In this document: piece after piece, positions 1-9,600 of the stretch
How the letters are laid out: each line of letters begins with the position of its first letter
How positions within the stretch are numbered: the stretch's first letter is position 1
Source: Beutenbergia cavernae DSM 12333
GTDB taxonomy: Bacteria; Actinomycetota; Actinomycetes; Actinomycetales; Beutenbergiaceae
DNA length: 64,000 bases
Direction: 5' to 3'
Assembly: GCF_000023105.1 (NCBI RefSeq)
Contig: NC_012669.1
Span: 992,001-1,056,000, forward strand
Notes under the pieces: generated by a model
What the model saw: only the letters and a program-made list of their open reading frames with translations
The model's database searches: none
Told to the model about the DNA's origin: nothing
Translations under genes and position numbers: made by a program

Positions 1-797
1 TGCTCGGCGAGGAGTACACGCTCGTCGTCGACCAGACCGACGGACGCCCCGAGCGGGAGCGGGACGTCGTGTTCCACCGCGGGCGCGCCGGGCTCTTCGA
101 CGGCCTGATCCTCAACCCGCTCCAGCTGGGCGCGGACGAGCTCGCCCGCCGGGGACCCGGTACGCCGCTCGTCCTCATCGGCGAGCAGGTCACGTCCGAG
201 CTGTTCGACCACGTCGTCATCGACAACGTGGAGGCCGCCCGGGAGGCCGTGCGCCACCTCACGTCCCAGGGGCGGCGACGGATCGCCGTCGTCGGCGGCG
301 AGCGCGAGTCCTGGACGCACACGACGATGCTGCGTGCCCAGGGCTACCGGGAGGCCCTGGAGGAGGCCGGGCTGCCGTACCGGGACGGGCTCGACGCGCG
401 GACCGGGGCGCTCCACCGCGCCGACGGCGCCCGCGCGATGGCGCACCTGCTGAGCTCGGGCGAGCGGCCGGACGCCGTGTTCTGCCTCAACGACCTCGTC
501 GCGCTCGGCGCGTTGCGCACGCTGGCGACCGCGGGCGTGCGGGTGCCCGACGACGTCGCCGTGGTCGGGTTCGACGACGTCGAGGACGGCCGGTTCAGCA
601 CGCCGACGCTCACCACCGTCGCTCCGGACAAGGCGCAGATCGCACGCCTCGCGGTCGAGCGGCTCCGGCTGCGGATGGCGGGCGACACCTCGCCCGGCGC
701 CACGATCGTCGCCGACCATCGGCTCGTCGTCCGGGAGAGCACGGCCGGCCCGGCACGGGCGGAGCAGGAACGACGACGGCGCCCGCCACCCTCGTGA
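1..797 (+). CDS. LacI/GalR-family transcriptional repressor, 5' truncated by the window edge
   Basis: This is the effector-binding part of a LacI-type repressor. The reading frame is open from base 3 (264 codons seen), so the N-terminal helix-turn-helix lies to the left and its operator preference cannot be read. Family signatures are visible: RRRIAVVGG in the middle, PDAVFCLNDLVALGAL, and the classic VPDDVAVVGFDD segment followed by STPTLTTV near the C-terminus. Such proteins bind a sugar or related metabolite and release DNA. The gene converges on the ugp-like operon, ending 35 bases from its last gene, so regulation of that operon is possible but not shown. The stop codon lies inside a strong hairpin. 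Confidence 0.93.
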   Translation, partial: LGEEYTLVVDQTDGRPERERDVVFHRGRAGLFDGLILNPLQLGADELARRGPGTPLVLIGEQVTSELFDHVVIDNVEAAREAVRHLTSQGRRRIAVVGGERESWTHTTMLRAQGYREALEEAGLPYRDGLDARTGALHRADGARAMAHLLSSGERPDAVFCLNDLVALGALRTLATAGVRVPDDVAVVGFDDVEDGRFSTPTLTTVAPDKAQIARLAVERLRLRMAGDTSPGATIVADHRLVVRESTAGPARAEQERRRRPPPS

Positions 798-817
798 GGT
801 GACGGGCGCCGTCGTCG
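771..817. terminator. Bidirectional hairpin terminator between convergent lacI and GDPD genes
   Basis: A 15-bp perfect stem (771-785 with 803-817) is extended by an inner CACC/GGTG pair (787-790 with 798-801) after one mismatch. It contains the lacI stop codon and lies just before the end of the convergent GDPD gene. There is no U-tract, which is usual for high-GC actinobacterial terminators. Confidence 0.8.
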
Positions 818-831
818 TCGTTCGAGCGCGC

Positions 832-1569
832 TCAGCCCTGCGCGCTGAGCCAGCCGGCGAGCCGGTCCGGCCGGTCGGTGATGATGCCGTCCACGCCGAT
901 CTCGAGGAGCTGCGCCCACTCGTGCGGCTCGTTCGGCGTCCACACCATGCACTGCATGCCGGCTGCCCGGATCTTCCCCGGCAGCTCCGGACGCTCGAGC
1001 ACGAGCGGGAACTGCGGGTTGAGGGCAGTGACGCCGAGCTCGGCCGCGAGGGCGAGCACCTCGTCGTCGATCCTCTGCACGAGGAAGCCGCGCGGCTCGT
1101 TCGGGACGATCTCACCGAGCATCCGCAGGATGTCCGGGTAGAACGTCTGGGCGAGCACCCGGTCCGCGATGCCCGCCTCGGCGACCTGCGTGAGCAGGCG
1201 CTCCAGCGGCTCGCGGTCCCACGGCGCCTTGATCTCCAGCAGCATCCCCACCTCGGGGTGGCTGACGAAGAAGTCCACCGTCTCGGCCCACATCGGCATG
1301 CGCGTCCCGGCGAACGACGCGTCGAACCACGCCCCGGCGTCGATCCGGCCGATCTCCTCCGTGTCCAGGTCAGCGACCAGACCCTGCGCGTTGCTCGTCC
1401 GGTCGACGGTGGTGTCGTGGACGAGCACACCCTCGCCGTCCGCGGTCATCCGGACGTCGACCTCGATCATGGCGACCTCGGCTCGCGCGGCCGCCGCGTA
1501 GGCGACGAGCGTGTTCTCCGGCGCGACCGACGAGTTCCCGCGGTGCGCGATGACGAGCGGAGCACTCAC
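832..1569 (-). CDS. ugpQ: Glycerophosphodiester phosphodiesterase (GDPD/UgpQ-like)
   Basis: A cytoplasmic TIM-barrel phosphodiesterase (245 aa) that would split glycerophosphodiesters into sn-glycerol-3-phosphate and an alcohol. The family motifs are present: IAHRG with the catalytic His near the N-terminus, APENT with its Glu, EVDVRMTADG carrying the metal-binding Glu/Asp pair, VLVHD with the second His, and a C-terminal DGIITDRP. A longer frame exists upstream, but the GTG at 1569 overlaps the binding-protein stop by 4 bases (GTGA), so coupled translation from this start is most likely. As the last gene of the operon it supplies the cell with phosphate and carbon from deacylated phospholipids brought in by the upstream transporter. 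Confidence 0.92.
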   Translation of the reverse strand: MSAPLVIAHRGNSSVAPENTLVAYAAAARAEVAMIEVDVRMTADGEGVLVHDTTVDRTSNAQGLVADLDTEEIGRIDAGAWFDASFAGTRMPMWAETVDFFVSHPEVGMLLEIKAPWDREPLERLLTQVAEAGIADRVLAQTFYPDILRMLGEIVPNEPRGFLVQRIDDEVLALAAELGVTALNPQFPLVLERPELPGKIRAAGMQCMVWTPNEPHEWAQLLEIGVDGIITDRPDRLAGWLSAQG

Positions 1570-2978
1570 AGGTACGGCTCGATGTTCTCGGAGTACGCCC
1601 GCTCGAGCTTCGTCGTGACGTCCGGCCACACGTCCTCGGCGTTCGCGCCGTTGAGGACGAGCTGCTCGATGCCGTCGGTGATGATCTGGTCACCGCCCGG
1701 CGTGAACACGCGCACCCAGTCCTGCGTCCGCGTCTTCTCCTGCAGCTGGTCGACAGACGTGCGGAACTGCGGCGTCTCCTCGTAGAGGGCACCCATGACG
1801 TCGCCGTCGATGGCGGAGGTCCGCACCGGCATGTACCCAGTCGCCGAGGAGAACTCGGCGGTGCGGTCGGTGTCGGACAGGAACGCCAGGAACATCGCCG
1901 CCGCGAGCTGCTGCTCCGGGGTGCGGTCCTTAGCGATCGCGACGCCGGTGCCACCGGTCGGCACGTTCGGGCCGGCGACCGGACCGTCCGGCAGGTACGC
2001 CGTGCCGAGCTCGAACTGCGCGAGCTCGAGGTGCCCGGTCAGCGAGCCGGTCGACCCGATGAGCGAGGCGAAGATGCCCGCCTGGAAGTCCGCGTTGGTG
2101 TCCGTCCCGAAGCCGGCGAACGCGTTCTCGCCGTGGTACATCTCCGCGACGAAGTTGCCGGCCGCGAGCGACTCCTCCGAGTCCAGCGTGACCGTCCACT
2201 CGTCGCTCATCTGGGCGCCGAGGCCCCAGCTGATGTTCGAGTACCACCAGCCGGACCAGGACGGACCGATGCTCAGGCCGAGCGGGGCGCCGTCGGCCGG
2301 GATGTGCGCCCGGATCGCGGGGCCCCACTCCTGCAGCTCCTCCCACGTCTCCGGACCGCGGTCGGGCAGGCCGGCCGCAGCCCAGACGTCCTTGTTGTAG
2401 TAGAAGAGCGGCGTCGACCGGGCGTAGGGCGCGGCGTAGTGCAGGCCCTCGTACTCGTAGTCGCTGTAGAGCGTCTCCACGAAGTCGGACGTGTCCACCT
2501 CGAGGAACTCGAAGACGTCGTCGACGGGGATGATCTGGCCGTTGACGAAGTAGCGGAACCACCACACGTCGCTGGCGCCCACGAGGTCAGGGATCTCGTC
2601 GGTGCCCGCGGCGGCCTGGAACCGCTGCGCGATCTCGTCGTAGTTCGCACCCGCGGTGACGAGCTCGACCTCGATGTCCGGGTGCTCCTCGTTGAACGCA
2701 GCGATGAAGGACTCCTCGAGCTCCTTCGTGTTCCCGGGGTGGTTGCTCCACCACGTGATCTTCGAGGCGGGCTCGACGCTCGACCAGTCGGTCGCGTCCG
2801 ACGTCGCGGTCCCGTCGTCGCCGCCGACGCTCGGCCCGCCGCACGCCGCGACGAGGCCGCCGGCAGCGCCGACACCCCCGATGCGGAGCACGTCACGGCG
2901 GGAGGGGGTCCAGGTCGCCCGCGCTCCACGGGACGGCGTCCACAGCCCGGACGGGCGGCGGGAGGTGGGGGACGGCAT
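1566..2978 (-). CDS. ugpB: Extracellular solute-binding protein, family 1, UgpB-like lipoprotein
   Basis: The capture protein of the ABC importer (470 aa). The N-terminus has a Tat-like SRRDVLRIG (residues 26-34), a hydrophobic stretch and a lipobox LVAAC with Cys46, so it is probably exported folded and lipid-anchored. The mature part has the UgpB-like segment APYARSTPLFYYNKD and a tryptophan-rich site around PSWSGWWYSN. An AAGGAG ribosome site lies 7 bases before the ATG. It follows the two permeases and is translationally coupled to the GDPD gene, which supports sn-glycerol-3-phosphate or a glycerophosphodiester as substrate. The ligand is inferred from this context; a sugar ligand cannot be excluded. 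Confidence 0.88.
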   Translation of the reverse strand: MPSPTSRRPSGLWTPSRGARATWTPSRRDVLRIGGVGAAGGLVAACGGPSVGGDDGTATSDATDWSSVEPASKITWWSNHPGNTKELEESFIAAFNEEHPDIEVELVTAGANYDEIAQRFQAAAGTDEIPDLVGASDVWWFRYFVNGQIIPVDDVFEFLEVDTSDFVETLYSDYEYEGLHYAAPYARSTPLFYYNKDVWAAAGLPDRGPETWEELQEWGPAIRAHIPADGAPLGLSIGPSWSGWWYSNISWGLGAQMSDEWTVTLDSEESLAAGNFVAEMYHGENAFAGFGTDTNADFQAGIFASLIGSTGSLTGHLELAQFELGTAYLPDGPVAGPNVPTGGTGVAIAKDRTPEQQLAAAMFLAFLSDTDRTAEFSSATGYMPVRTSAIDGDVMGALYEETPQFRTSVDQLQEKTRTQDWVRVFTPGGDQIITDGIEQLVLNGANAEDVWPDVTTKLERAYSENIEPYL

Positions 2979-3015
2979 GGTGGTGCTCCTTCGGTGTGGG
3001 TGAGGTCGTTCGGGG

Positions 3016-3918
3016 TCAGCCGGTGACGGCGCCGGCGGTGAGACCGGCGACGAGACGGCGCTGCAGGATGAGGAAGATGAGGAGGATCGGGACGGTCACG
3101 AGTGCGCTCGCCGCCATCAGCACGCCCCAGTTCTGCTGCCCGTCGAGGCTCTGCAGCAGGGTGAGACCGACGGGCAGCGTCATCGTCCGCGTGTTGTCGG
3201 TGACGAGCATCGGCCAGAGGTACTCGTTCCATTCCGCGACGATCGACACGAGGCTCACGGCGGCGATCGTCGGCACGGACATCGGGACGACGAACCGCCA
3301 CAGACGGCGCCAGTGGCCAGCGCCGTCGACCTCTGCGGCCTCCATCACGGAGATCGGGAGCGACAGGAAGTGCTGGCGGAACAGGAACGTGCCGAACGCG
3401 CTGGCCAGGCCCGGCACGAGGATGCCCTGGTAGGTGTTGAGCCAGCCGAGATCCGCGATGAGCGTGTAGTTCGGGATGATCGTGATCTGGCCCGGGATCA
3501 GGAGAGCGAAGAGGACGAGGTAGAAGACCGTCTTCTTGAACGGCACATCGATGAAGACGATGGCGTAGGCGCACGCCAGGCCGAGGATCACCTTGAGGCC
3601 GGCGCCGAGGATCGTGATCATGACGCTGTTGAGGAACATCCGCCCGATCGGGATGCTCGACGCGACCTGGGCGAAGTTCGAGAAGTCGAACGACTCCGGG
3701 AGCCACTGGAGCGGGATCTGCGCGAACTCGGGGAGCTCCTTGAAGCTCGCGAGGAACATCCAGATGAGCGGCACGGACATCACGAGGATCGCCAGGATCA
3801 TCGTCAGGTACAGGGCGCCGTCGATCGGGAGCCGGGTCAGGAGCCGCCGCTGCCGACGGCGTCCGGGCGGCGTGGCCACCGGCGTCGGGGTGGGCGTGCG
3901 TTCGAGGGTCGTGCTCAC
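3016..3918 (-). CDS. ugpE: ABC transporter permease, MalG/UgpE type
   Basis: Inner-membrane permease (300 aa) with about six transmembrane segments and the cytoplasmic coupling loop MEAAEVDGAGHWRRLWRFVVP, the EAA motif that docks the ATPase. It starts with GTG at 3918, sharing GTGA with the stop of the upstream permease, so the two subunits are made in equal amounts. It is followed after 37 bases by the binding protein. It forms a heterodimer with the neighbouring MalF-type subunit. The name is given by operon context (GDPD and UgpB-like protein); by sequence alone it is a generic CUT1-family permease. Confidence 0.9.
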   Translation of the reverse strand: MSTTLERTPTPTPVATPPGRRRQRRLLTRLPIDGALYLTMILAILVMSVPLIWMFLASFKELPEFAQIPLQWLPESFDFSNFAQVASSIPIGRMFLNSVMITILGAGLKVILGLACAYAIVFIDVPFKKTVFYLVLFALLIPGQITIIPNYTLIADLGWLNTYQGILVPGLASAFGTFLFRQHFLSLPISVMEAAEVDGAGHWRRLWRFVVPMSVPTIAAVSLVSIVAEWNEYLWPMLVTDNTRTMTLPVGLTLLQSLDGQQNWGVLMAASALVTVPILLIFLILQRRLVAGLTAGAVTG

Positions 3919-4859
3919 GAGTAGTGCACCTTCCGCTCCAGGACCTTGAGCTGCAGGCCCGTGATCGCGAGGAGGATGATGAAGAGGACAGTGGCGCTCG
4001 CCGACGCGTAGCCCGCCCGGCCGGTCTGGAAGCCTTCGACGTAGATCTGGTACATGAGCGTCGTCGTCGAGCCGAGCGGCCCGCCGTCGGTCATGGCGCG
4101 GATGAGGTCGAACGACTGCAGCGAGCTGAGCATCGTGGTGATGAGCAGGAAGAACGTCACCGGGCCGAGCAGCGGGAAGACCACGGAGCGGAACGTCCGG
4201 GAGCGGCCGGCGCCGTCGAGCGCCGCCGCGTCACGCAGGTCCTGCGGGACTGCCTGGAGGCCGGCCAGGTAGATGAGCGCCACGTACCCGATGTGCTTCC
4301 AGAGGTACACGATGATGATCATGATCAGCGCCCACGGGCTGGTCGTGTACCACTGGGGCGAGCCCACGCCGAACCAGCCGAGCGCCACGGAGAGCAGCCC
4401 GTTGCGCGGGTCGAAGATGTAGAGCCAGAGCATCCCGACGGCGATGCCGGAGAGCACGTACGGCGCGAACGCGAACGTGCGGGCGATCCCGCGGCCGACC
4501 AGCTTCTGGTTCAGCAGCAGCGCCAGGGCGAGCCCGATCAGGAGCCCGCCGCCGACGGTCGTCACGGCGAAGATCGCCGTGGTCAGGAGGACCTGGGGCG
4601 TGTCGGGGTTCGTGAACCACTCGACGTAGTTGCCGAACCCGACGAACCGCGCGATGTTCGAGCCGAGGTTCCACTGGAGCATCGAGTAGTAGAAGCTCAG
4701 CACCAGCGGGCGGTACACGAACAGCAGCAGCAGCGCCACGTTGGGGCCGGCGAGAAGCAGGAACAGCAGGAGGTTGCGGGGGCGCACTCGTCGTCGGGAG
4801 CGCGAGCGGGGGGCTGAGGCCGTCGCGGAGGCGGCGGCGGAGGGGGTGAACGCGGTCAT
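3915..4859 (-). CDS. ugpA: ABC transporter permease, MalF/UgpA type
   Basis: First gene of the four-gene operon (314 aa). It has a basic N-terminus, then roughly six membrane segments beginning at NLLLFLLLAGPNVALLLLFVY, and the coupling loop DAAALDGAGRSRTFRSVVFP. No clear Shine-Dalgarno sequence precedes the ATG at 4859. A TAGCCT box about 40 bases upstream may be its -10 element. No ATPase (UgpC) gene is present in the operon or elsewhere in the window, so the complex presumably uses a shared MsiK-type ATPase, as is known for many actinobacterial CUT1 importers. Confidence 0.9.
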   Translation of the reverse strand: MTAFTPSAAASATASAPRSRSRRRVRPRNLLLFLLLAGPNVALLLLFVYRPLVLSFYYSMLQWNLGSNIARFVGFGNYVEWFTNPDTPQVLLTTAIFAVTTVGGGLLIGLALALLLNQKLVGRGIARTFAFAPYVLSGIAVGMLWLYIFDPRNGLLSVALGWFGVGSPQWYTTSPWALIMIIIVYLWKHIGYVALIYLAGLQAVPQDLRDAAALDGAGRSRTFRSVVFPLLGPVTFFLLITTMLSSLQSFDLIRAMTDGGPLGSTTTLMYQIYVEGFQTGRAGYASASATVLFIILLAITGLQLKVLERKVHYS

Positions 4860-5237
4860 CGTGCGCTGAGGGTCCGATCGTCAGGGTGGGTCCGATTGGC
4901 GAGGCTAGCGCCGCCGGAGAGCCTCCGTTGCCGCTTTGCACGAATACCCGGCGCGGGGGTAATCGCTTGCACGGATGTGCCGCACGCCACATACGGTCGA
5001 ACCGCCGCGGGCACACGGCTCGGCCCCGGGGACGGTGGCCTGAGACGGCGCCGGCGAACGCGCTGGTCAGGGCGATTCGGCGGGTGTCGCGGGCCGTGCC
5101 CGCGGGCCTCGGAGCTCCGCGCCCGACCGACCCGCAGAGACGCGATGCGACCGGCCGGCGCCGGGTCCGCGCGCCCGCGCGTCACCCGAGGTTGGCCGAA
5201 CGTTCGAGCAGTCGCGGCCGGGCGTTCCCGCGGCGTC
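4860..5237. other. 378-base intergenic region upstream of the ugp-like operon
   Basis: No supported gene lies here. It should hold the promoter of the ugp-like operon and the end of the MFS transcript, both read leftwards. Seen in it: a LacI-type half-palindrome at 4959-4970, a second GTGCAAAGCG-like sequence on the minus strand near 4931-4942, a TAGCCT box near 4900 on the minus strand, and a 10-bp palindrome CGAACGTTCG at 5197-5206. No convincing intrinsic terminator was found. Confidence 0.6.
4959..4970 (-). promoter_or_regulatory. Candidate LacI-family operator upstream of the ugp-like operon
   Basis: Minus-strand GCAAGCGATTAC matches the common LacI-family pattern GCAAnCGnTTGC at nine of the ten fixed positions. 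It lies about 100 bases upstream of the first permease. The cognate repressor may be the truncated LacI at the left edge, but its DNA-binding domain is not in view. Confidence 0.35.
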
Positions 5238-6581
5238 TCAGCTCTCGAGAGCCGCCCCGGCGCGTTCGGGCAGGGCGGTGGTGGCCGCCGCGGCGACGGC
5301 GAACGCGGCCGCGAACACGGCGAAGAGCAGCCCGACGCCCCGGGGCTGCAGCCACGCCACGAGGAACGGCGCGAGGATCGACGCGACGCGTCCGGCGCCG
5401 GCCGCCCAGCCGGCACCCGTGCCGCGCAGCGCCGTCGGGTACACCTCGGGTGTCACGGCGTACAGCGCACCCCACGCGCCGAGGTTGAAGAACGACAGGA
5501 GCGAACCGAACACGAGGATCGCCGTCGTCGAGCCGGCCGTCCCGAAGCCGACGGCCGCGAGCGCCGAGCCCACGAGGAAGACCGCCAGGGTCCGACGTCG
5601 TCCCCACCGCTCGATCAGCCAGGCCGCGACGGCGTACCCGGGCAGCTGGGCCAGCGTGATGATCAGCGTGTACTCGAACGACTTCGTGAGCGTGTGTCCG
5701 GCGGCGACGAGCAGGGTCGGGATCCAGATGAACGCGCCGTAGTACGACAGGTTGACGAAGAACCACACCGTCCAGAGCCCGCCGGTGGCGCGGCGCAGCC
5801 GGGGACGCCACAGCGACCGGACGCCCTGCCACGCGCTGCCGCGCTCCCGCGCCCCGGGCGGTTCATCGGCCGGCAGCGGCCCGACCGTCTCGACGCCTGA
5901 CGCGCGCTCGAACCGGCGGACCGTCAGCTCGGCCTCCCGATGGCGTCCGCGCAGCTCGAGGAAGCGCACGGACTCGGGCAGGCCGAGGCGGACGACGATC
6001 GCGTAGACGGCCGGGACGGCGCCGATCGCGAGCGCCCAGCGCCACCCGTCGTCGCCGCGGGGGACGACGAGGAAGCCGACCACGGCGGCGAGCAGCCAGC
6101 CGAGCGCCCAGAACGACTCGAGCCACACGACGGCGCGGCCGCGCACGCGCCGCGGGGCGAACTCGCTGACGAGCGTCGACGCCACGGGCAGCTCGGCACC
6201 GAGCCCGAGACCGACGACGACGCGCAGTGCCGCGAGAGCCGCGACGGACCAGGCCAGGGCGGAGACGCCGGTCGCGACCCCGTAGACCAGCAGCGTCAGG
6301 GCGAAGACCGTGCGCCGGCCGACGCGGTCCGCGAGCAGACCTCCGAGCGCGGCGCCGACGGCCATCCCGACGAAGCCCAGCGAGGCGATCCACGACAGCT
6401 CGCCCGGGCTCGCCTGCCACGTCACGGCGAGCTGCGCGAGCACGAACGAGATGAGCCCGACGTCGAACGCGTCCAGCGCCCACCCGATCCCCGAGCCCCA
6501 CACCAGCCGGACGTGCTCGCGGGAGACCGGCAGGTCGTCGAGGCGTTCGGTGCGGCTGCTGCGGACGGCGGACGTGCTCAT
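5238..6581 (-). CDS. Major facilitator superfamily transporter (sugar/organic-acid symporter type)
   Basis: A 447-residue, roughly 12-helix inner-membrane secondary transporter. It shows the MFS loop motif GGLLADRVGRRTVF after helix 2, the RVVVGLGLGAELPVASTLVSEFAP segment of helices 4-5 (shared with AAHS and SV2-like members), and the repeat loop ERWGRRRTL in the second half. The ATG at 6581 is chosen because GAGGTC lies just upstream; a longer frame to 6665 would begin inside the terminator of the upstream gene. The substrate cannot be read; members of this subgroup carry aromatic acids, niacin-like acids or sugars. It appears monocistronic, with no regulator beside it. Confidence 0.85.
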   Translation of the reverse strand: MSTSAVRSSRTERLDDLPVSREHVRLVWGSGIGWALDAFDVGLISFVLAQLAVTWQASPGELSWIASLGFVGMAVGAALGGLLADRVGRRTVFALTLLVYGVATGVSALAWSVAALAALRVVVGLGLGAELPVASTLVSEFAPRRVRGRAVVWLESFWALGWLLAAVVGFLVVPRGDDGWRWALAIGAVPAVYAIVVRLGLPESVRFLELRGRHREAELTVRRFERASGVETVGPLPADEPPGARERGSAWQGVRSLWRPRLRRATGGLWTVWFFVNLSYYGAFIWIPTLLVAAGHTLTKSFEYTLIITLAQLPGYAVAAWLIERWGRRRTLAVFLVGSALAAVGFGTAGSTTAILVFGSLLSFFNLGAWGALYAVTPEVYPTALRGTGAGWAAGAGRVASILAPFLVAWLQPRGVGLLFAVFAAAFAVAAAATTALPERAGAALES

Positions 6582-6634
6582 GCTGACCTCACGGCACCAT
6601 CGTCCCGCGGACCGGCCACAGGGTCGATCGCCGA

Positions 6635-6677
6635 GACGACGACGGGGCGGTGACCAGCAGGTCACCGCCCCGTCGTC
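6635..6677. terminator. Intrinsic-type terminator after the subtilisin gene
   Basis: A 17-bp perfect stem (6635-6651-type arm pairing with 6661-6677) encloses a six-base loop, immediately downstream of the protease gene and before the MFS start. Confidence 0.8.
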
Positions 6678-6691
6678 ACCTCACCTCGGCG

Positions 6692-9600
6692 TCAGCTGAT
6701 CGACCACGAGCCGCGCTGGCACGTGATGCCCTCGTAGGCGACGTCGTAGACGCTCTCGCGCACCTCGCCGTCGACGGTCGCCGTCCCCGTCACCGTGACG
6801 GTGCCCGGGGCGATCGACCGCTGGAACGTCGTGACGACGTCGTAGACGGACCGGTCCGGACGCACCCGCGGGTACGTCACGTCCAGGAACGGCGTGTCGA
6901 TGCTCACCCGCGCCGTGACCTCGTCCGTGTTCGTGACCTTCACGAGCACGTACGCGAAGCCGGCGAGGCAGCCCGGCCGCGTCGTCGTCTCCAGGCTCAC
7001 GCCCGCGGGCGGCTCCGGCTCCGTCACCTGCTCGACCGGGATGACCTGGAACTGGGCGCCGACGGCGTTGTGCAGGTTGAGCAGGAGCACCGAGTCGTCG
7101 GTGGGCGTGACGTCGGACGCCGCCGCCGGGAACGGCGGTGCGTCCGGGTTGCCCGGACGGCTCACCGTGATCCCGGTGTCGGGCTGCGCCACGTACAGCG
7201 GTGACGTGCCGTCCCCGAACTCCAGCGTGTCGGCCGCGTCGTACGACAGGCCCTCGATCGTGTCCAGGACGAGGCCCTGGTCCTCGCTCGGCGGCTCCGC
7301 GTACCAGGAGAGGCCGCTCACGGAGTAGGAGAACGCGACCTCGTCCGCGGCGACCTGCTCGGGCGTGAACCCGAGCGCCGCCAGCTCCACCGGCAGGTAC
7401 GCGACCGACGTGTCGAACGTGTTGGTGTCCGTGTCCCCGAGCACGTTGTTCAGGAACTCGAGGCCGGTGTTGGTGCCGGCCGCGTCGAACACCGCGACGA
7501 TCGTGATGTCGTGCGGGTCGCCCACGGAGTCCGTGAGCTTCTGCACCTCGACGGTGTACGGGCCGGCGTTGTCGCCCGTGTCGACCTCCACGGCGAACGA
7601 CGTGGCGCGACCGAGCGTCGTCCACGGCGCGTGCGTCGCGATGCCGAAGCCGACGTAGCCGTGGTCGACGCCACCCGAGTCGGTGAACGTAAACGGAGCC
7701 GTGCCGACGGCCGCGAGGTCCGCCCCGGCCGCTGACGGGTTCTGCAGCTCGTCCGCCGGGATCTGCTCCGACGTCGCAGCCAGCTCGAGCGGGACGACCG
7801 CCGAGGTGTACCCGTCCTGGGCGAGGCCACGACCCGTGAGCGGCAGCGTCGTCGTCGTGGCGGCCTCGTCACCGAAGACCACGTCACCGCCGGCGATGTC
7901 CGCCACCGGCTTCACGGCCGCCGAGACCGAGACCCGCAGCGGGCCCTCGACGTTCGGCGCACCGGTCAGCTCGAGCCACCCGGTCGCCGTCGAGAGGAAC
8001 TCCCGCGGGAGCCCGTACGTGGCGTCGACGGCGCTCACCGTCGGGTCGATGTCCTTCGCGAGCGCTGCCGGGTCGGCCACGGTGAGCGTGACGTCGACGG
8101 ACGCGGTGCCGCCGGCCGGCACGCTCACCTCGGACGCGGAGAGCGTGTACTCGACGCCGGCCACCGGCGACTGCGGCCGGTAGGAGGCACCGAGCGTCAC
8201 GTCGGCCGTGCCGTGGTTGGCGACCTCGACGGTGCGGGTGAGGGACACGGCGTCCGCGCCGACCTCGACCACGCCGAAGTTCGCCGAGACGCCGAGCGGG
8301 TTCTCCGCGTCGTACGCGAGCACGGTGTCGAGCGTGGCCTGCAGGGCGTCGACACGGCCCGTGCCGACCCGCTGCGGGCCGAACGGGGTCTCGCCCAGCC
8401 GCACGTCGTGGTTGGCGGTGTTGATGACAGCCGTCTTGACCTGCAGGGCGCTCCAGTCGGGGTGCGCCTGCACGGTCAGGGCAGCGATGCCGGCGACGTG
8501 CGGCGACGCCATCGACGTCCCCGACTTCACCGACGCGCCGTTGCCCGTGCCGACGGCGACCGACGAGATCGACGTGCCTGGTGCGGCCACGTCGGGCTTG
8601 ACGATGCCGCGGGAGCCGTGGACGCCGCGCGAGGACGACGCGTTGAGCGTGTCCGCGACGGACGGCGCAGGCGCCGTGACCGACAGGCTCGGGTCGAACC
8701 GGACGCTCAGCGTCTCCGACAGGATGTCGACGACGCCGGTGGCCGGGTCGAACGCGAACAGCTCGTCCGTCGCCGGGCCGGTCAGCTGGATGCCCGGGAT
8801 GACCGCGTTGCCGGCGATCCCGGCCTCGAAGGCCTCGTCGGTGCTGGTCAGCACGACGCCCGCGGCGCCCGCGTTGGACGCGTTGGTGAAGCGGGCGGCC
8901 GAGCCGCACGGCAGGGCGACGGAGTTGTCCCACGCCAGGGTGACGACCTTGCCGGCCACGCGCGCGGCGTCGTCGGCGGTGAACGGCTCACAGCCCGAGT
9001 TGTACGGCAGCGTGCCCGGGGTCAGCGTGACGACCTCGATCGGGTCCGGCGGGTAGGTGCCCGTGAAGTTCACCGAGTACTGGCCCGGGAGGACGAGCGG
9101 CTCGGTCGCGCCGTCCACGTACGCCTCGACGCCCTCGAACAGGAACGTGTTGCCCAGGGAGTTCGCGACGGCGAGGGAGCCGTTCGCGTTCCCGGGCGAA
9201 CCGCCGACGTCGTACACGTCGCCCGAGTTGCCGGCGGACGTGACGACGACGATGCCCGCCGCGACGAGCGCGTCGATGAGCAGGTTCTCGGGGTCGTCCA
9301 CCAGCGAGAACTCCGAGCCGACGGAGAGGTTGACGACGTCGACCTCCGGCGCGTCCGGCGCGAGCAGCCAGTCGAGCGCGGCGCCGACGTACGCCGTCGA
9401 CCCTGCGCAGCCGAAGACCTTGAGCGCGACGAGGTCCGCCTCCGGTGCCGAGCCGGGGCCCACCTGGAACGTGTTCAGCTCGTCGTCGGTGAGGGCCGCG
9501 TAGTCGCCGGCGAACGTCTCGCCCTCGGCGTCGACGCCGTAGCCGGCCGCGGTGCCCGCGACGTGCGAGCCGTGCCCGCTGCCCGGCGGCACACCCTCCG

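Noticed and set aside
5197-5206. Palindrome CGAACGTTCG as an operator for the MFS gene
   Set aside because: It lies downstream of the MFS stop codon, is only ten bases long, and such short palindromes are expected by chance in this DNA.
4860-5237. Riboswitch or small RNA in the long gap before the ugp-like operon
   Set aside because: No recognisable aptamer core or paired terminator/antiterminator was found; promoter and operator sequences explain the gap well enough.
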